Positions 11,012 to 21,541 of a DNA stretch of 64,000 nt are shown one piece after another. How positions within the stretch are numbered: position 1 is the stretch's first letter; each line of letters begins with the position of its first letter. Both the position numbers and the translations under genes were made by a program. Source of the DNA: Panicum virgatum (taxonomy: Eukaryota > Streptophyta > Magnoliopsida > Poales > Poaceae); assembly GCF_016808335.1 (NCBI RefSeq), contig NC_053136.1, positions 6,182,531 to 6,246,530 on the forward strand. The letters run 5' to 3'. A model generated the notes under the pieces. It did no database searches, was not told the DNA's origin, and saw nothing but the letters and a program-made list of their open reading frames with translations.

Positions 11012-12310
11012 GTGGCACTTAGGGAGGCACGCAAGGAGAAAGTCTACAAATATGACAAGAGTGAAGGTCTTGAGAGGCATTTTTGGTGTAAACTCCATGA
11101 AGACTTCTATTCTTCAGTGGTGATGCGCAAGTCTCGGGCTCCCATTGTCCCATGCAAGTACGTGGATTGGAAATATTATGAAGATATGAAGGATCCTTTC
11201 TTTAATGAGGCTATGGATAAGTGCAAGGAGATGGGTCTTTATGACATCATGGGCTTTCGCTATGATTGGAATGAAGAGATCCTAGGTCAATTTCACTCTT
11301 CCTTGTACTATGATGAAAAGGAGATTGCTTTCTATTGGACCACCGAGGGAGTCAAATATGGAGTAGATTACATGACCTTCTCTAGGATACTTGGACTTGG
11401 CACTAAGGATGAGAAAAGAGATCCTATTCATGTTGAGGAACAACTCAAGCCATATCAAGTACCTACCTTGTTCTTCAATCCTATTTGCGCTCAGGAAGGA
11501 AAAGCAAACTATCTCCTACCGGTATACTATGCAATGAATCAATTCTTTAGAGCCACCATTGATGCAAAGGATGGTGATTCTGTGGCACTTAGATACTATG
11601 CAGTAAACCTTCTAGCCCGTGCTTTGCCTAATGGAAAACCTTTTTGCATCATGGACTTCATTTGGAATGAGCTAAGAAGGACTATGATTGAGGCTAAGAA
11701 GTCACTTCCTGCTGCACCATATATCATGTACATGATTGAGAGAGTGACAAAGGTCACATTTCCAAAGACGATCAAGCATGAACATCTTCACCTCCATGCC
11801 CGCTCTGGTGAAGCACCACCTCTTCCTCCATCTCATGCCGGTGCAACAAGAAACCCAAGATATGATCCTACTCCATCTTCTTTGGGTGCCTCTTCATCGT
11901 CTCGTCACCGTCACCATGACTCTTTTGTGAAGAGGGCCCTCCGCAGCTTGTTTGGAATGCGCAGGAACATTGCACAAGATGTTCATGAGAACGCAAGGTC
12001 GATCAATGAGATTCGGGGTCACATGGGGCTTCCTTTAGATACGCACAGCGAGCTCCCGGCCTTTGATGATCCATTTGCTGAGTGGGATGCCGCCGATGAG
12101 GCTGCTGTTGCTGCGGCTCATGCTCCACTTCCTCGTGCTCGTCGCCAAACCCGTTCTCCTCATCGTCGTGCTCCTCCAAGTGGCCAAGAGATCTTTGATG
12201 AGGAAGAGGAGACTGAGGAAGACACGCCCCTCGACTACTGCGAGCACCCCAATTCAGTTGAAGATGAGGACACCTCCGAGGACGTCGCTCAAGATGAAGA
12301 TGATGAGTAG
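11012..12310 (+). CDS. Sirevirus env-like ORF (start region frameshifted)
   Basis: This 432-codon frame follows RNase H by 1.3 kb. Its body is a plant retroelement protein of the type found after pol in env-carrying Sireviruses. It has an N-terminal globular part rich in aromatics (ERHFWCKLHEDFY, about residue 22), and a C-terminal third rich in Pro, Arg and then Asp/Glu. No convincing signal peptide or membrane segment is visible, so a true envelope role is not shown. The annotated start is a GTG, not an ATG. Related coding sequence just upstream (about 10896-11020) lies in another frame, which points to a frameshift near 11010 and loss of the real start. Function is unknown. Confidence 0.6.
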   Translation: MALREARKEKVYKYDKSEGLERHFWCKLHEDFYSSVVMRKSRAPIVPCKYVDWKYYEDMKDPFFNEAMDKCKEMGLYDIMGFRYDWNEEILGQFHSSLYYDEKEIAFYWTTEGVKYGVDYMTFSRILGLGTKDEKRDPIHVEEQLKPYQVPTLFFNPICAQEGKANYLLPVYYAMNQFFRATIDAKDGDSVALRYYAVNLLARALPNGKPFCIMDFIWNELRRTMIEAKKSLPAAPYIMYMIERVTKVTFPKTIKHEHLHLHARSGEAPPLPPSHAGATRNPRYDPTPSSLGASSSSRHRHHDSFVKRALRSLFGMRRNIAQDVHENARSINEIRGHMGLPLDTHSELPAFDDPFAEWDAADEAAVAAAHAPLPRARRQTRSPHRRAPPSGQEIFDEEEETEEDTPLDYCEHPNSVEDEDTSEDVAQDEDDE

Positions 12311-12354
12311 ATGGACTTCATGTTCCTTTTCATTCCCTTTTTGGCACTTGATGA

Positions 12355-12367
12355 CAAAGGGGGAGTG
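12355..12367 (+). other. Additional polypurine tract
   Basis: CAAAGGGGGAGTG follows the env-like stop. Multiple polypurine tracts upstream of the 3' LTR are a known Sirevirus trait. Confidence 0.5.
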
Positions 12368-12924
12368 AAGGTGTCATTTATGTACTCATTTGGGCTTGTA
12401 TTGAACTTGTTTCCATTTCGTTTCAAACTCCTTTGATCTTTGTAAGGACTATGTGGTGTGAGAACATTTGTAATGTGTGCTACTCTGTCCTTAGATGTCA
12501 TATTTGTCTCTGTTCTAAGGAATTTGTGCTAGTGTGAGAATTCTTTCTCTGACTTGGTGACTGTTTTTCTGTGTTCTGGTTCAGAAGGGCCAGATACTCC
12601 GAGCTACAGGCCGGATTCTCCGAATTACCTGACCGGAGTCTCCGGGCTCCTACCCGGAGTATCCGGGTCTCGCTGGCAGACACACTTTTTATTGAGTGGA
12701 TAACATGTCATATGCATCACTCATATTTTTGCACGCACCTGTTCACCCCACTGTTAAACATATAAGAGTTTTTGTGGTTCTCTTGATATATGCCAATTGT
12801 TGACATGTTAAGTCAAAATTGAAATTCAAAGTTCATGGCATACATTAAGGGGAGCTCTTATATGCTAGATGTTTATTGTTTTATGTTAATCAAATGAGCT
12901 ACATGTGGGTTGTCATCAATCACC

Positions 12925-12938
12925 AAAAAGGGGGAGAT
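12925..12938 (+). other. Main polypurine tract
   Basis: AAAAAGGGGGAGAT lies directly against the 3' LTR start at 12939, the position for plus-strand priming. Confidence 0.85.
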
Positions 12939-14238
12939 TGAAAGTGATCTAGGCCCCTAAGTGGGTTTTGGTAAATAATGACAAAACACATGTATATTTA
13001 ATTGTGTAATTGAGCATGTGTGCAAGTGATGAATATGTATAGGTGAATTAAATGATGACGTATGGCCCCCAAAAAGGAAATGAAAAGGCGGTGTTTAAGT
13101 GTACTCATGATATTAGATTTTATATTTCATTTTTGAGTATAGGGACGCCGTACTATCAAGAGGGACTTGATTCAAGGGTTTTGATTTAAATCTTGTGCTC
13201 AAGAGAACCTAGACAAACCCTGTGAGCCACAAAATACACTCAAAAGAGCAAAACATGAGCTTTCATCCTGCCTAACCCGGATACTTCGGGTATAGGGCCG
13301 GATACTCCGGACCCCGTTGTCCGGAGTGTCCAGGTGCTGTTCTCGGGCTGAAAAATTAGGGTTGCTCGGAGTCTCCGGGCATATACCCGGAGTCTCCGGG
13401 TAACTGTTCGCCCAACGGCTATTTTTGGGCCAAGGGGTATAAATACTCCCTCCCCTCCTTCAGTTCTCTCTCTCTTGCCATTTCTTCGAGCTGAACTCCT
13501 CCTAAAGCCAAAAGAGAGCTCCCTCACTCCCCTCTCTTCATTCTTGAGTGATTCCTTTGAGGGATTTGAGTGAGAAGCAAGCAAGAGCAAGGATTCATGC
13601 TAGTGAGCCTCATTCCCACCTCTTGAACACTTGGTTTTGGTTAAGCCCACGGATTCAAGTTTGTTACTCTTGGAGCCTTGTGCTCCTAGATGGCTAGGCC
13701 TGCTTGTGACTGCTCAATCAAGGTTGTGAGCTGCAAAAGAAGTTTGTAAGCTCCATTCCTCGCCGAGGAATCCATAGTAAGTGACCTTGGGCTTGAGAGG
13801 TGATCTCACCCTTGGGAGAGGAACATAGGGGTTCTTGAGCACCGTCTCTCGAATCCTTCCTCAACGGAGATGTAGCACCTTCGGGTGTGAACTTCGGGAA
13901 ATAAATCCTTGTCTCTTTTGTGTTAATTTACTTGATTTCATTGCTATTTGCTTGTGAGACTTCTTTTCTAGGGTTTGAGCTCTAGTGAGTTTTGTTTGTT
14001 GGATATCAACCTTAAGGAACCCCTGGTACTCGTACTTTAGCTCGATCTACTTTTCATACATAGATTCCTGCAGTTTCTTTTCAGTTTGTTCATACCCGGA
14101 GACTCTGGTTATAGCTCCGGATACTTCGGACCGCAAAACCCGGAGTATCCGGGCTGAGTCTGCGTCCGACAGTTTTTAAGTGTCTTTGAGTTGCAGATTG
14201 CCTATTCACCCCCCTCTAGGCATCTTAAGGTCCTTTCA
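12939..14238 (+). repeat. Sirevirus 3' LTR, complete (1300 bp)
   Basis: It begins TGAAAGTGATCT and ends GGTCCTTTCA, giving TGAAAG...CTTTCA terminal inverted ends. It contains palindromic CCGGA repeats (13275-13402 and 14094-14150) and a TATA box (13438-13445). The right part from 13797 matches the 5' LTR remnant. Confidence 0.92.
13438..13445 (+). promoter_or_regulatory. LTR TATA box
   Basis: TATAAATA within GGGTATAAATACTCCC lies 40 bases after the last CCGGAG repeat and before a CT-rich leader, as in a U3/R boundary. Confidence 0.7.
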
Positions 14239-14391
14239 TCATCCTAGGTTGCAAACCCTCACTAGACATAGGATTTGGTAGGAGTAGGAATTTCCTTGTG
14301 GTTCTAATTAAATTTGTCTAGTATTTGTGTTTGAATTTAAAACCGCCTATTCACCCCCTCTCTAATCGGTGTCCTAGATCCTAGACTTCAC
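14239..14391 (+). repeat. 3' end of another Copia LTR
   Basis: The stretch CCTATTCACCCCCTCTCT near 14345 resembles the terminal part of the Sirevirus LTR (compare 14201-14238) but continues differently, ending near GTCCTAGATCCTA. Gypsy RT coding sequence starts immediately after. It is read as the tail of a second Copia element into whose LTR the Sirevirus inserted. The rest lies outside the window. Confidence 0.6.
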
Positions 14392-17300
14392 AATCCTGAA
14401 CAAGGCGTGCCCAAAAGACGAATACCCACTACCACGAATTGACACCTTGGTTGATGCGGCAGCTTGCTCGGAGATGCTCAGTATGCTGGATTGTTTCTCC
14501 GGTTACTAGTGGCGGACCCAGTAATTGAATCTAGGGTAGTCCTAGCAAAAAAATTTCAGTTGAACTATCATCTTTAAATCTGAACCACTAGCATCATCCA
14601 CAACTGGATTTGAATCTAAACCACTAGCATCATCCACAACTACAGCTGAATGTGAACCACTACCATCACACAATGGAGTTTAATTTGAGCCTATACCACT
14701 GTCGTCATTAAACTGAAATTGGTGGGGAAGAAGCAATCTTGCTTCTTTGCTTTGGCTTCATGTTTCTTAAAAAGAAGGGCAATGCTTCCATTCTTCATGA
14801 CTCAAGTGCAATGTTTATGAAAAAATAGAGAAATATTTCCATTAAGTGAGATTGAGATGAAATCACAATCACCGGTTTGACAATCGCTTCATGTTTATAA
14901 AAGAAAGTACTTACCAGTGCTAGTGGCAGTGAGGGTCCGGACGGCGGCCGCACGTGTGCACGGGATGGCTGGAGCCTGGAAGCGGCCAGGCGGGAGGCGC
15001 TGGTGCGCCGGGTTCACCACGGCCGTTGCCGGTGCGTGCATCACCCGCCCAGGTGCCCAGTAGCAGGGCGCAGCCGTGCAGGGGACGCGGATGCAGTGCG
15101 GCAGGCAGCCGGCGGCGGGAGGTCGCCAGACGTGGCCGCGCGGACGGCCGCCTTCGGCAGGAGCCAGGAGGTGGGGCCGTGCGGGTGGCGGCTGGAGGCG
15201 TAGGCGCGGGTAGCGACGGCGCCCTCGGGGTCGGGGTAGGGGAAGGGCCGAACGGGACCTTCTAGCTTCAGCTGAGGGAGACTAGGAGAGAGGGAGAGGT
15301 GACCAGTTGGGCTGAGGGATTTGTTGGGCCAAGTTTGGACACTATTTTGAAGAATTAAAAAGTTTTTGGGCCAAATTTTTGGGTAGTCCTGGGCCTACCC
15401 GGACTACTTTTTGGGTGCGCCACTGCCGGTTACCACCAGATCTTCATGAACAAGGCAGACAAAGAGAAGACATGTTTCACTACCCCCTTCGGGACATATT
15501 GTTATGTGAGAATGCCAGAGGGCCTCCGCAATGCCGGATGCACTTTTAACAGAATGATAAAGAAAGTACTGGGAGATCAACTGGGAAGGAACATCTCCGC
15601 ATATGTCGACGATGTGGTTGTCCGAAGCAAGAAGAAGGAGGATCATATCCAAGACCTCCGCGAAACATTCGCGAACCTTTGCCATCATGGCTTAAAGCTG
15701 AACCCGGAGAAGTGCGTCTTTGGCGTCCGAAGAGGCAAATTGTTGGGCTGCATGATCACCGAAAGGGGAATCGAGGCAAATCCAGAGAAGATAGAAGCCA
15801 TCAGGCGGATGAAACCGCCAACAACAGGAAATAGGGTGCAGAAGTTAACAGGCAGATTGGCATAGCTGAACCGATTCATCTCCAAGTCAGCGGAGAAGTA
15901 CCTTCCTTTCTTCAAAGCACTAAAAGGCTCCGGCAACATGGAATGGGGCGAAGAGCAGGCGAAGGCCTTCGAAGACATCAAGCAATATATTGAAAAATTG
16001 GCGGTCATGTCCAGTCCCTCTGAGAAAGCGGAGTTGCTATTATACATCTCCACATCAGGTGCAGCTGTAAGTGCCGCTGTCGTCGAAGAGCGCACGATCG
16101 AAGGGGCATTGACGCAGGTGCCTATATACTTCGTCTCCGAAGCCCTAAATGGGTCAAAATTGCTGTATTTAGAAATGGAGAAGATGGCATATGCGGTGGT
16201 CATGGCAGCACGAAAGCTTCGCTACTACTTCCAGAGCCACAAGATCAAGGTCCCAACCTCTTTTCCACTTCGGGACATGTTTGAAAATAGGGAAGCCTCC
16301 GGTAGAATAGGCAAATGGGCTACGCAGTTAGCCAAGCACACCATCGACTTTGTCTCCAGATCAGCAATCAAGTCGCAGGTCATGACAGATTTCATCGCAG
16401 ACTGGACTCCTGCTACACCTTCGCAGGAACAGCTGAAGATAGAAACAATATGGCAACTCGAATGTGATGGAGCTTACCAAAGAGATGGAGCAGGGGCTTC
16501 GCAGTGTTGACAGCACCTTCGGGCACACAGCTGAAGTATGCAGTCAGACTTGACTTTAAGGGGTGCACCAACAACATCGCAAAATACGAAGGCCTTCTCT
16601 TGGGCCTTCGCAAAGCAAGAGCGCTGGGCGCGTGAAGATTGTCAGTCAGGTCGGATTCAGAGTTGATCACAGGCCACATCAACAAGTCCAATAGAGCTCT
16701 CAAGCCAGAGTTGGCGAAGTACTTGGCAGCAGTGCGAAGCATGGAGAAGTATTTTCTTGGGTTCAGTATCCGCAGTTTCTCTAGAACGAAGAACAAGCAA
16801 GCCGATCAGCTGGCGAAGGCAGCAGCACAATTTGATCCTCTACCACCAGATGTTTTTTTTGAAATATTAAAGCAGGCCTCCGTCAATTGCGCCGAAGAGC
16901 CAGCAAAGTTTGTCAACGCGATAACCAACGAAGACTGGAGGGCCACCATCATGGCCTATCTTCGCGGACACTTCGTCCCGGACGATGAGAAGGAAGAAAA
17001 AAGGATGGCGCTTCGGGCCTGAAACTACAGAATCATGGGCAAAGAGCTGTATCGCGGGGGGTCTGCGCACCACTCCTAAAGTGCATTTCGCGAGAAGAAG
17101 GCAAACAACTACTCGAGGAGATACATGCTGGGATGTATTCTTCGCACATCACGATGAGGGCCCTAGTAGGCAAAGCTTTCCGCGAAGGATTTTATTGGCC
17201 TTCGGCTGTAGCGGACGCACATGATGTGGTTCGCACATGCCCAAATTGCCAAAAGCACGCCCCATACTGCAAATTCCCACCCGACGAGTTGCAGCTACTG

Positions 17301-18161
17301 CCTCCGGTGTGGCCCCTCGCGCGCTTGGGCGTCGACATCGTTGGGCCACTACCTACAGCTCCAGGAAACTACAAGTACGCCGCTGTGGCGGTAGAGTACT
17401 TCCCCAAATGGGTCGAAGCCAAGGCACTCAGGGATATCACGGCCGGAGCCCTACAAAAATTCTTCTGGCAGAACATTGTCTGCCGCTTCGGGGTTCCGAA
17501 GGAGGTTACAGTGGACAACGGCAAGCAGTTCGACTGTGCAACTTTCAGGGAGTTCACCACTTAGCTGGGCACCAACTTATGCTTCTCTTCGGTCTACCAC
17601 CTGCAATCAAACGGCGCGGTGAAAAGGGCCAACGGCATCATCTTCGCAGGCATCAAGAAAAATATCACTAAGCTGCCGAAGGGGAAATGGGCGGATGAAT
17701 TGCCGAGGGTCATATGGTCTCATAATACAACAGAGTCCAAGACCATGAAGTTTACCCCGTTCAAGCTTTTGTACGGCGAAGAAGCAATAACACCCGAGGA
17801 AATCAAACTCAAATCATGGAGGACAGCCGAAGGGGCAGACAACATCGAAGAATACATGAAGCCTTCGATCGACACGATCGAAGCAGGAAAGATACAGGCA
17901 GCAATTAACTTGGAAAAATATCAAGAAGAGACGCGAAGGTGGAAGAACAAGAAAGTGAGGCCCAGAGACATCAAAGAGGGGGATCTGGTGCTTCGAAGAA
18001 TCCCGAAGGCCAAGAAGAAAGGCAAGATGCACAGCAAGTGGGAAGGCCTATTCATCGTCGCATCTATGGCAAGGCCGGAGGCCTGTAGGCTCCACACACT
18101 GGAAGGCACCAAAGACCCATACTCATGGAACAAGGACATGCTACAGAAGTACTACGTGTAG
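14392..18161 (+). pseudogene. Tat Gypsy pol, interrupted and frameshifted
   Basis: RT coding begins at 14392 (LNKACPKDEYPLPR, ending DCFSGY), is broken by the hAT-like element at 14507 and resumes at 15434 with the catalytic YVDDVVV motif (about 15601-15620). A stop lies at 15863-15865. RNase H follows in 15938-16400. A second RNase H-like domain spans about 16450-16850 with frame breaks near 16500 and 16640. Integrase follows, with a zinc motif (CPNCQKHAPYC) near 17240, DIVGPLPTAPGN near 17334, VTVDNGKQFD near 17508 and a stop at 17562-17564. The C-terminal part runs to 18159-18161. Multiple stops and frameshifts show it is inactive. Confidence 0.85.
14507..15425. mobile_element. hAT-like non-autonomous element (919 bp)
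   Basis: The ends TAGTGGCGGACCCAG (left) and, in reverse complement, CAGTGGCGCACCCAA (right) are imperfect terminal inverted repeats, 12 of 15 matching. The 8-base duplication CCGGTTAC flanks it (14499-14506 and 15426-15433), as for hAT elements. The insertion splits the Gypsy RT codons for GY. No transposase is visible. The inner 14930-15265 segment is far more GC-rich than the rest and may be captured host sequence. Confidence 0.85.
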
Positions 18162-18604
18162 GAACTGTGTAAGAGCTACCGGTGGGAAATAACTGAAGGG
18201 GCTCGTAGAGCAATTTTTTCGTTTTGCAATTTCTTTTTCTCATTTGTGTAAATTCTCACTTTGTACCGAAGGGCCCGTACTCTTTTCCTCACGAGGGAAG
18301 CTTTCGCGCGTCCAAATTGGCGCCGAAGGTGTGAGGTTTTTAACGAGGTGAAACCCTATGTGACCCCTTATGAAATATAAACAAGGCCCCCACAAAAGAA
18401 TCTCGAAGGAACAGGCATGCTGAGAAGGCGCCGAAGCGTCTATCCCTCTTCGTCAAGGCGAAGAGGGGAGTCATCGGCGCAAGTTGCAAGCCATAACGCT
18501 TCAAAGAAGTAAGCACAGGGCGCAATCCCGAGTAGAGGCTGCGCTCCCCTTAGCTTCACTTCCAAAGAATTTGATAGAAATCCCTTCGCGCGAAGAGCGA
18601 AGGG

Positions 18605-18890
18605 TGGAATGTCCTGTCGCGCGAAAGCCGAAGGCTAGGCGCGATCTCTCCGGCTAAAGAGCCGAAGGTCCCGTAACAAAGTCCTTACGTGCGAAAGCCT
18701 AAGGCGGAAAGTCCTGTCACGCGAAAGCCAAAGGCTAGGCGCAACCTCTCCAGTTAAAGAGCTGAAGGTCCCTAAGAAAGTCCTTATGTGTGAAAGCCTA
18801 AGGCGGAAAGTCCTGTCGCGTGAAAGCCGAAGGCCAGGCGCGATCTTCTCCGGCTAAAGTGTCGAAGGCCACTGTGAAAGTCCTTACGAG
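18605..18890 (+). repeat. Tandem repeat, about 99-100 bp unit, about 3 copies
   Basis: GTCCTGTC recurs at 18611, 18711 and 18810, each followed by (G/A)CG-rich GAAAGCC-AAGGC sequence. It lies in the untranslated zone after pol. Such repeats are known in Tat/Ogre 3' regions. Confidence 0.85.
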
Positions 18891-20125
18891 CAAGGCTCAA
18901 AACCAGAAAACTCTCAGCATGCCCGAAGCTGAAGGGGCTAAAACTCGCCACAGAAGTTCATCATCCCCGCTAGTCGAGCGAAGGTGGGGGGTGGCGCTTC
19001 GCAAAACAAATTCACGCGCGACGCCGATGTCGATGAACAAACCAAAATGTGTTTATCCCCTCGCCCGCACAAAGGGGGGTGGTGCTTCGCAACAATACAT
19101 CCGTGCACAGTCGAAGGACAAACGAAGGACCAGCATACATCCAGTACAAATAAGAAACTTCAATTACATCTGTTTTTGTTACAATAATAACGTACACCTC
19201 GCGAAAAAGCGAGAAGACAAGAATAAGTTAAACAGTTACATCCGAGGTTTCTTCCTCGAAGAAAATGCGGTCCACCTCGGATATGACTTCGCAGACCGCA
19301 ACAACTATTATTTCTTCGACTGTTCGACGAAGAAATGCTTTGAAATCGTCCCCTTAAATCGAGGGCAATGCAACATTAACCAGAGCTCTCGTCGAAGATG
19401 CCTTTGCAATGATACATAAATTCATGCAGCAAAAGGGGCTCCTCGTCCACCGGTTCCGGTTTCGGTTCAAGGAGACCGACGGGAGCACTATACGGCCTAT
19501 CAGTATCGAGGATCCGTTTTATTTCGCGACGAAGCGTACAGTCTGCAAGGATCTTCACGTGTTTCTCCGGATCGCGCTGAAACTCAGCAAAAAAACGCTT
19601 CGTATCGGCGTTCCGAACCTCGTAAACGCGCACCCTATCTGCCCAAAATTCTTCAAATGAAAATGAAGGGTAACGAGAATGGAACTTCGCCCAGGACGCA
19701 CCGGCAACAAAAAAAGTCTCCTCGTTTCAGAACTTGAGGAAGAATCCCTTCGGTAATCTGTGCAAGGGCCAATGTAGGGTCCTGCGCAGATACCGAAGGT
19801 GTTAGTTTACAAAATTTATATTACAACGCAAAAGTTGATGTTACACAACTGCTGCCCTCACACCTCGACAGCTGCGCGGGAAGAAGAAGCCCCCGTGATC
19901 TGATCTTCGGGCGCCGGGGCTCCATCGGTAGCTTCACGGCCACCTTCGGCATTTGCACCTTCGCCACCAGGACCATCCTCGGCAGCCGCAGTCGGCGGAA
20001 CTTCGGTGAGGATGGGCTCCGCGATAGCATCGGCTTTTGCTTGCGGCTGAACAACAACAACTTTGGTGAGTAAGCACACTACAAACCGGAGGGGCAACGC
20101 AACAAAGGGGAAACGAACATCTCAC

Positions 20126-21367
20126 CTAGGGCTTCATACGTTCGACCTCACACTGCACAATAGCACGGCCTTCTCCCTTAAAGAAGTGATCCATGAAGTT
20201 CTTGGCGATATTCTTGGTCAAGGCTGGCAGCGTCTCCGAGCGAACGGCCTCCTCGCTTGGCCAGCGGAAACTTGCATCGTGGAGAGAGCGGAGCTGGGCC
20301 TTCGTCACTCCGCCCGTGCCACCGACCTCAGCTGGAAAGAGCCCATATACCGAGGCATTCATGGTGTGGACAGCGACAACCACACTGATGTCTTCATAGA
20401 AGCGCGCCCCGGCGTCGACCATGGCGATGCAGGCACGAAGCCCCTGGAAGAACGATCCTAGGCCAACAGTATCAGTGCCCTCAGGAAAGATGTCCGGAGC
20501 CACAAGCCCATACTTGGAAAGGAGGTCCGGGAACTCCTCCTGCAGCTTCTCCGACCTGATCTTTATGGCTTCCTTGAAGGTCCGAAGCCGGGTACGCATC
20601 ACCTCACGAGAGGATTTCACATCCTTTGCCAGCTTCTTCGCAGCCTTCGCAGCGTCTTCGGCTTTTACCACCCGCTTGGCCATCGCCAATAGCTCTGTGG
20701 CGAGGGTATCCCTCTCCGCAGCAGATTTATCAAGGCACTGTTGCTGGGCAGCTTTCTCCTGTTCGAGGGCGGCCACCTTCGCCTCGAGGTCCGCGACAGC
20801 AGACTTCAAGCTGCTTTCGGCCTCCAGCTGCCGAGCCGCGGAACGTGAAGCCACGAAGGTCTTGAGAGACAGGTCCTGGGCATTCTCAAGCATGTTCTTA
20901 AGCCCGGTGTCCATCAAGTCCTTCTCCATCAGCGGGAAGCAGAATGACTCCCCTGCCGCGGCCAGCAAAGTGCGCTCTCGGTCTTGGCTCTTGAAGCGAA
21001 GAGACTTAACGACGTTGCCGTCGAGACGCACGGCCGTAGGCTTCGCGCCCAACTCAGTAGCCACGGTCTCCGGATCAGCATTGCGAACGAAGTAGCTACT
21101 ACTATCCGAAGAGCTATTGTTGTCGCCACTTTCGCCCTCATTCCCGGAATCGGAGGTGGCTGTCTCATGCACGGATGGCGCTCTGGTATCATGGCCAGTT
21201 GGAGGAGCTTCGCGAGCGGCGGGAGAGCAATTGGGGGAGTCAACTTTGACTTGCACTTCGTCATTACCTCCCTCCTCATCACTTTCAAGCGCAGTGCTGA
21301 ACTCCAGGTCCAGGCTCGGAGGAACCGCCTTCTGCGGTGTCACCTTCTTCACACCCAAGGGTGGCAC
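20126..21367 (-). CDS. Antisense ORF of Tat element, coiled-coil protein
   Basis: This is a 413-codon open frame opposite to the element. The N-terminal 90 residues are acidic and Ser-rich (GNEGESGDNNSSSDSSS). Residues about 175-275 form a clear coiled coil with Ala/Glu/Lys/Leu heptads. The C-terminal part (VGLGSFFQGLRACIAMVDAG) is globular. It belongs with the plant proteins annotated as putative gypsy-type transposon products and probably continues the reading units seen upstream at 21542-22666. Antisense ORFs between pol and the 3' LTR are known in the Tat lineage. The true start is likely upstream of the Met at 21367. Function is unknown. Confidence 0.65.
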   Translation of the reverse strand: MPPLGVKKVTPQKAVPPSLDLEFSTALESDEEGGNDEVQVKVDSPNCSPAAREAPPTGHDTRAPSVHETATSDSGNEGESGDNNSSSDSSSYFVRNADPETVATELGAKPTAVRLDGNVVKSLRFKSQDRERTLLAAAGESFCFPLMEKDLMDTGLKNMLENAQDLSLKTFVASRSAARQLEAESSLKSAVADLEAKVAALEQEKAAQQQCLDKSAAERDTLATELLAMAKRVVKAEDAAKAAKKLAKDVKSSREVMRTRLRTFKEAIKIRSEKLQEEFPDLLSKYGLVAPDIFPEGTDTVGLGSFFQGLRACIAMVDAGARFYEDISVVVAVHTMNASVYGLFPAEVGGTGGVTKAQLRSLHDASFRWPSEEAVRSETLPALTKNIAKNFMDHFFKGEGRAIVQCEVERMKP

Positions 21368-21541
21368 TTCGGCGAAGGGACGATTACAGTCTCTGCTCAG
21401 ACCATCTTCGGAGTCACCTTTGCTCCGCAGAGGTGACTACTGCAAGATATCATCAATAAGCTGACCTTTCTTCTTCGGCGTCGCCAACGAAGATGCTCGT
21501 TTCCTCTTCGCCTTCTCCAAGGCATTCGTGGGGGCGCCGCC

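Larger units (their letters stand above)
3142..14238 (+). mobile_element. Sirevirus (Ty1/Copia) retrotransposon with env-like ORF, degenerate
   Basis: In order: a 5' LTR remnant (3142-3628), primer site (3631), gag (3686-6418), pol with protease, integrase, RT and RNase H (6432-9677), a long spacer, an env-like ORF (to 12310), polypurine tracts and a 3' LTR (12939-14238). The PR-INT-RT-RH order is Copia. The extra ORF after pol, several polypurine tracts and many CCGGA-N3-TCCGG palindromes are hallmarks of Sireviruses. Gag and pol are in frames 2 and 3 and carry several premature stops, so the copy is dead. It is itself inserted in another Copia LTR tail and interrupted by a Gypsy-type LTR. 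Confidence 0.93.

Noticed and set aside
18605..18890. Possible CRISPR-like array
   Set aside because: Units are contiguous with no unique spacers, and the context is a plant retrotransposon.
18820..19660. Small ORFs after the Tat tandem repeats, plus strand
   Set aside because: Non-coding 3' region of the Tat element; no motif and opposite to the antisense gene.
20421..21464. Ser-rich plus-strand ORFs of 115-224 codons
   Set aside because: Mirror frames of the minus-strand coiled-coil ORF, whose composition produces them.
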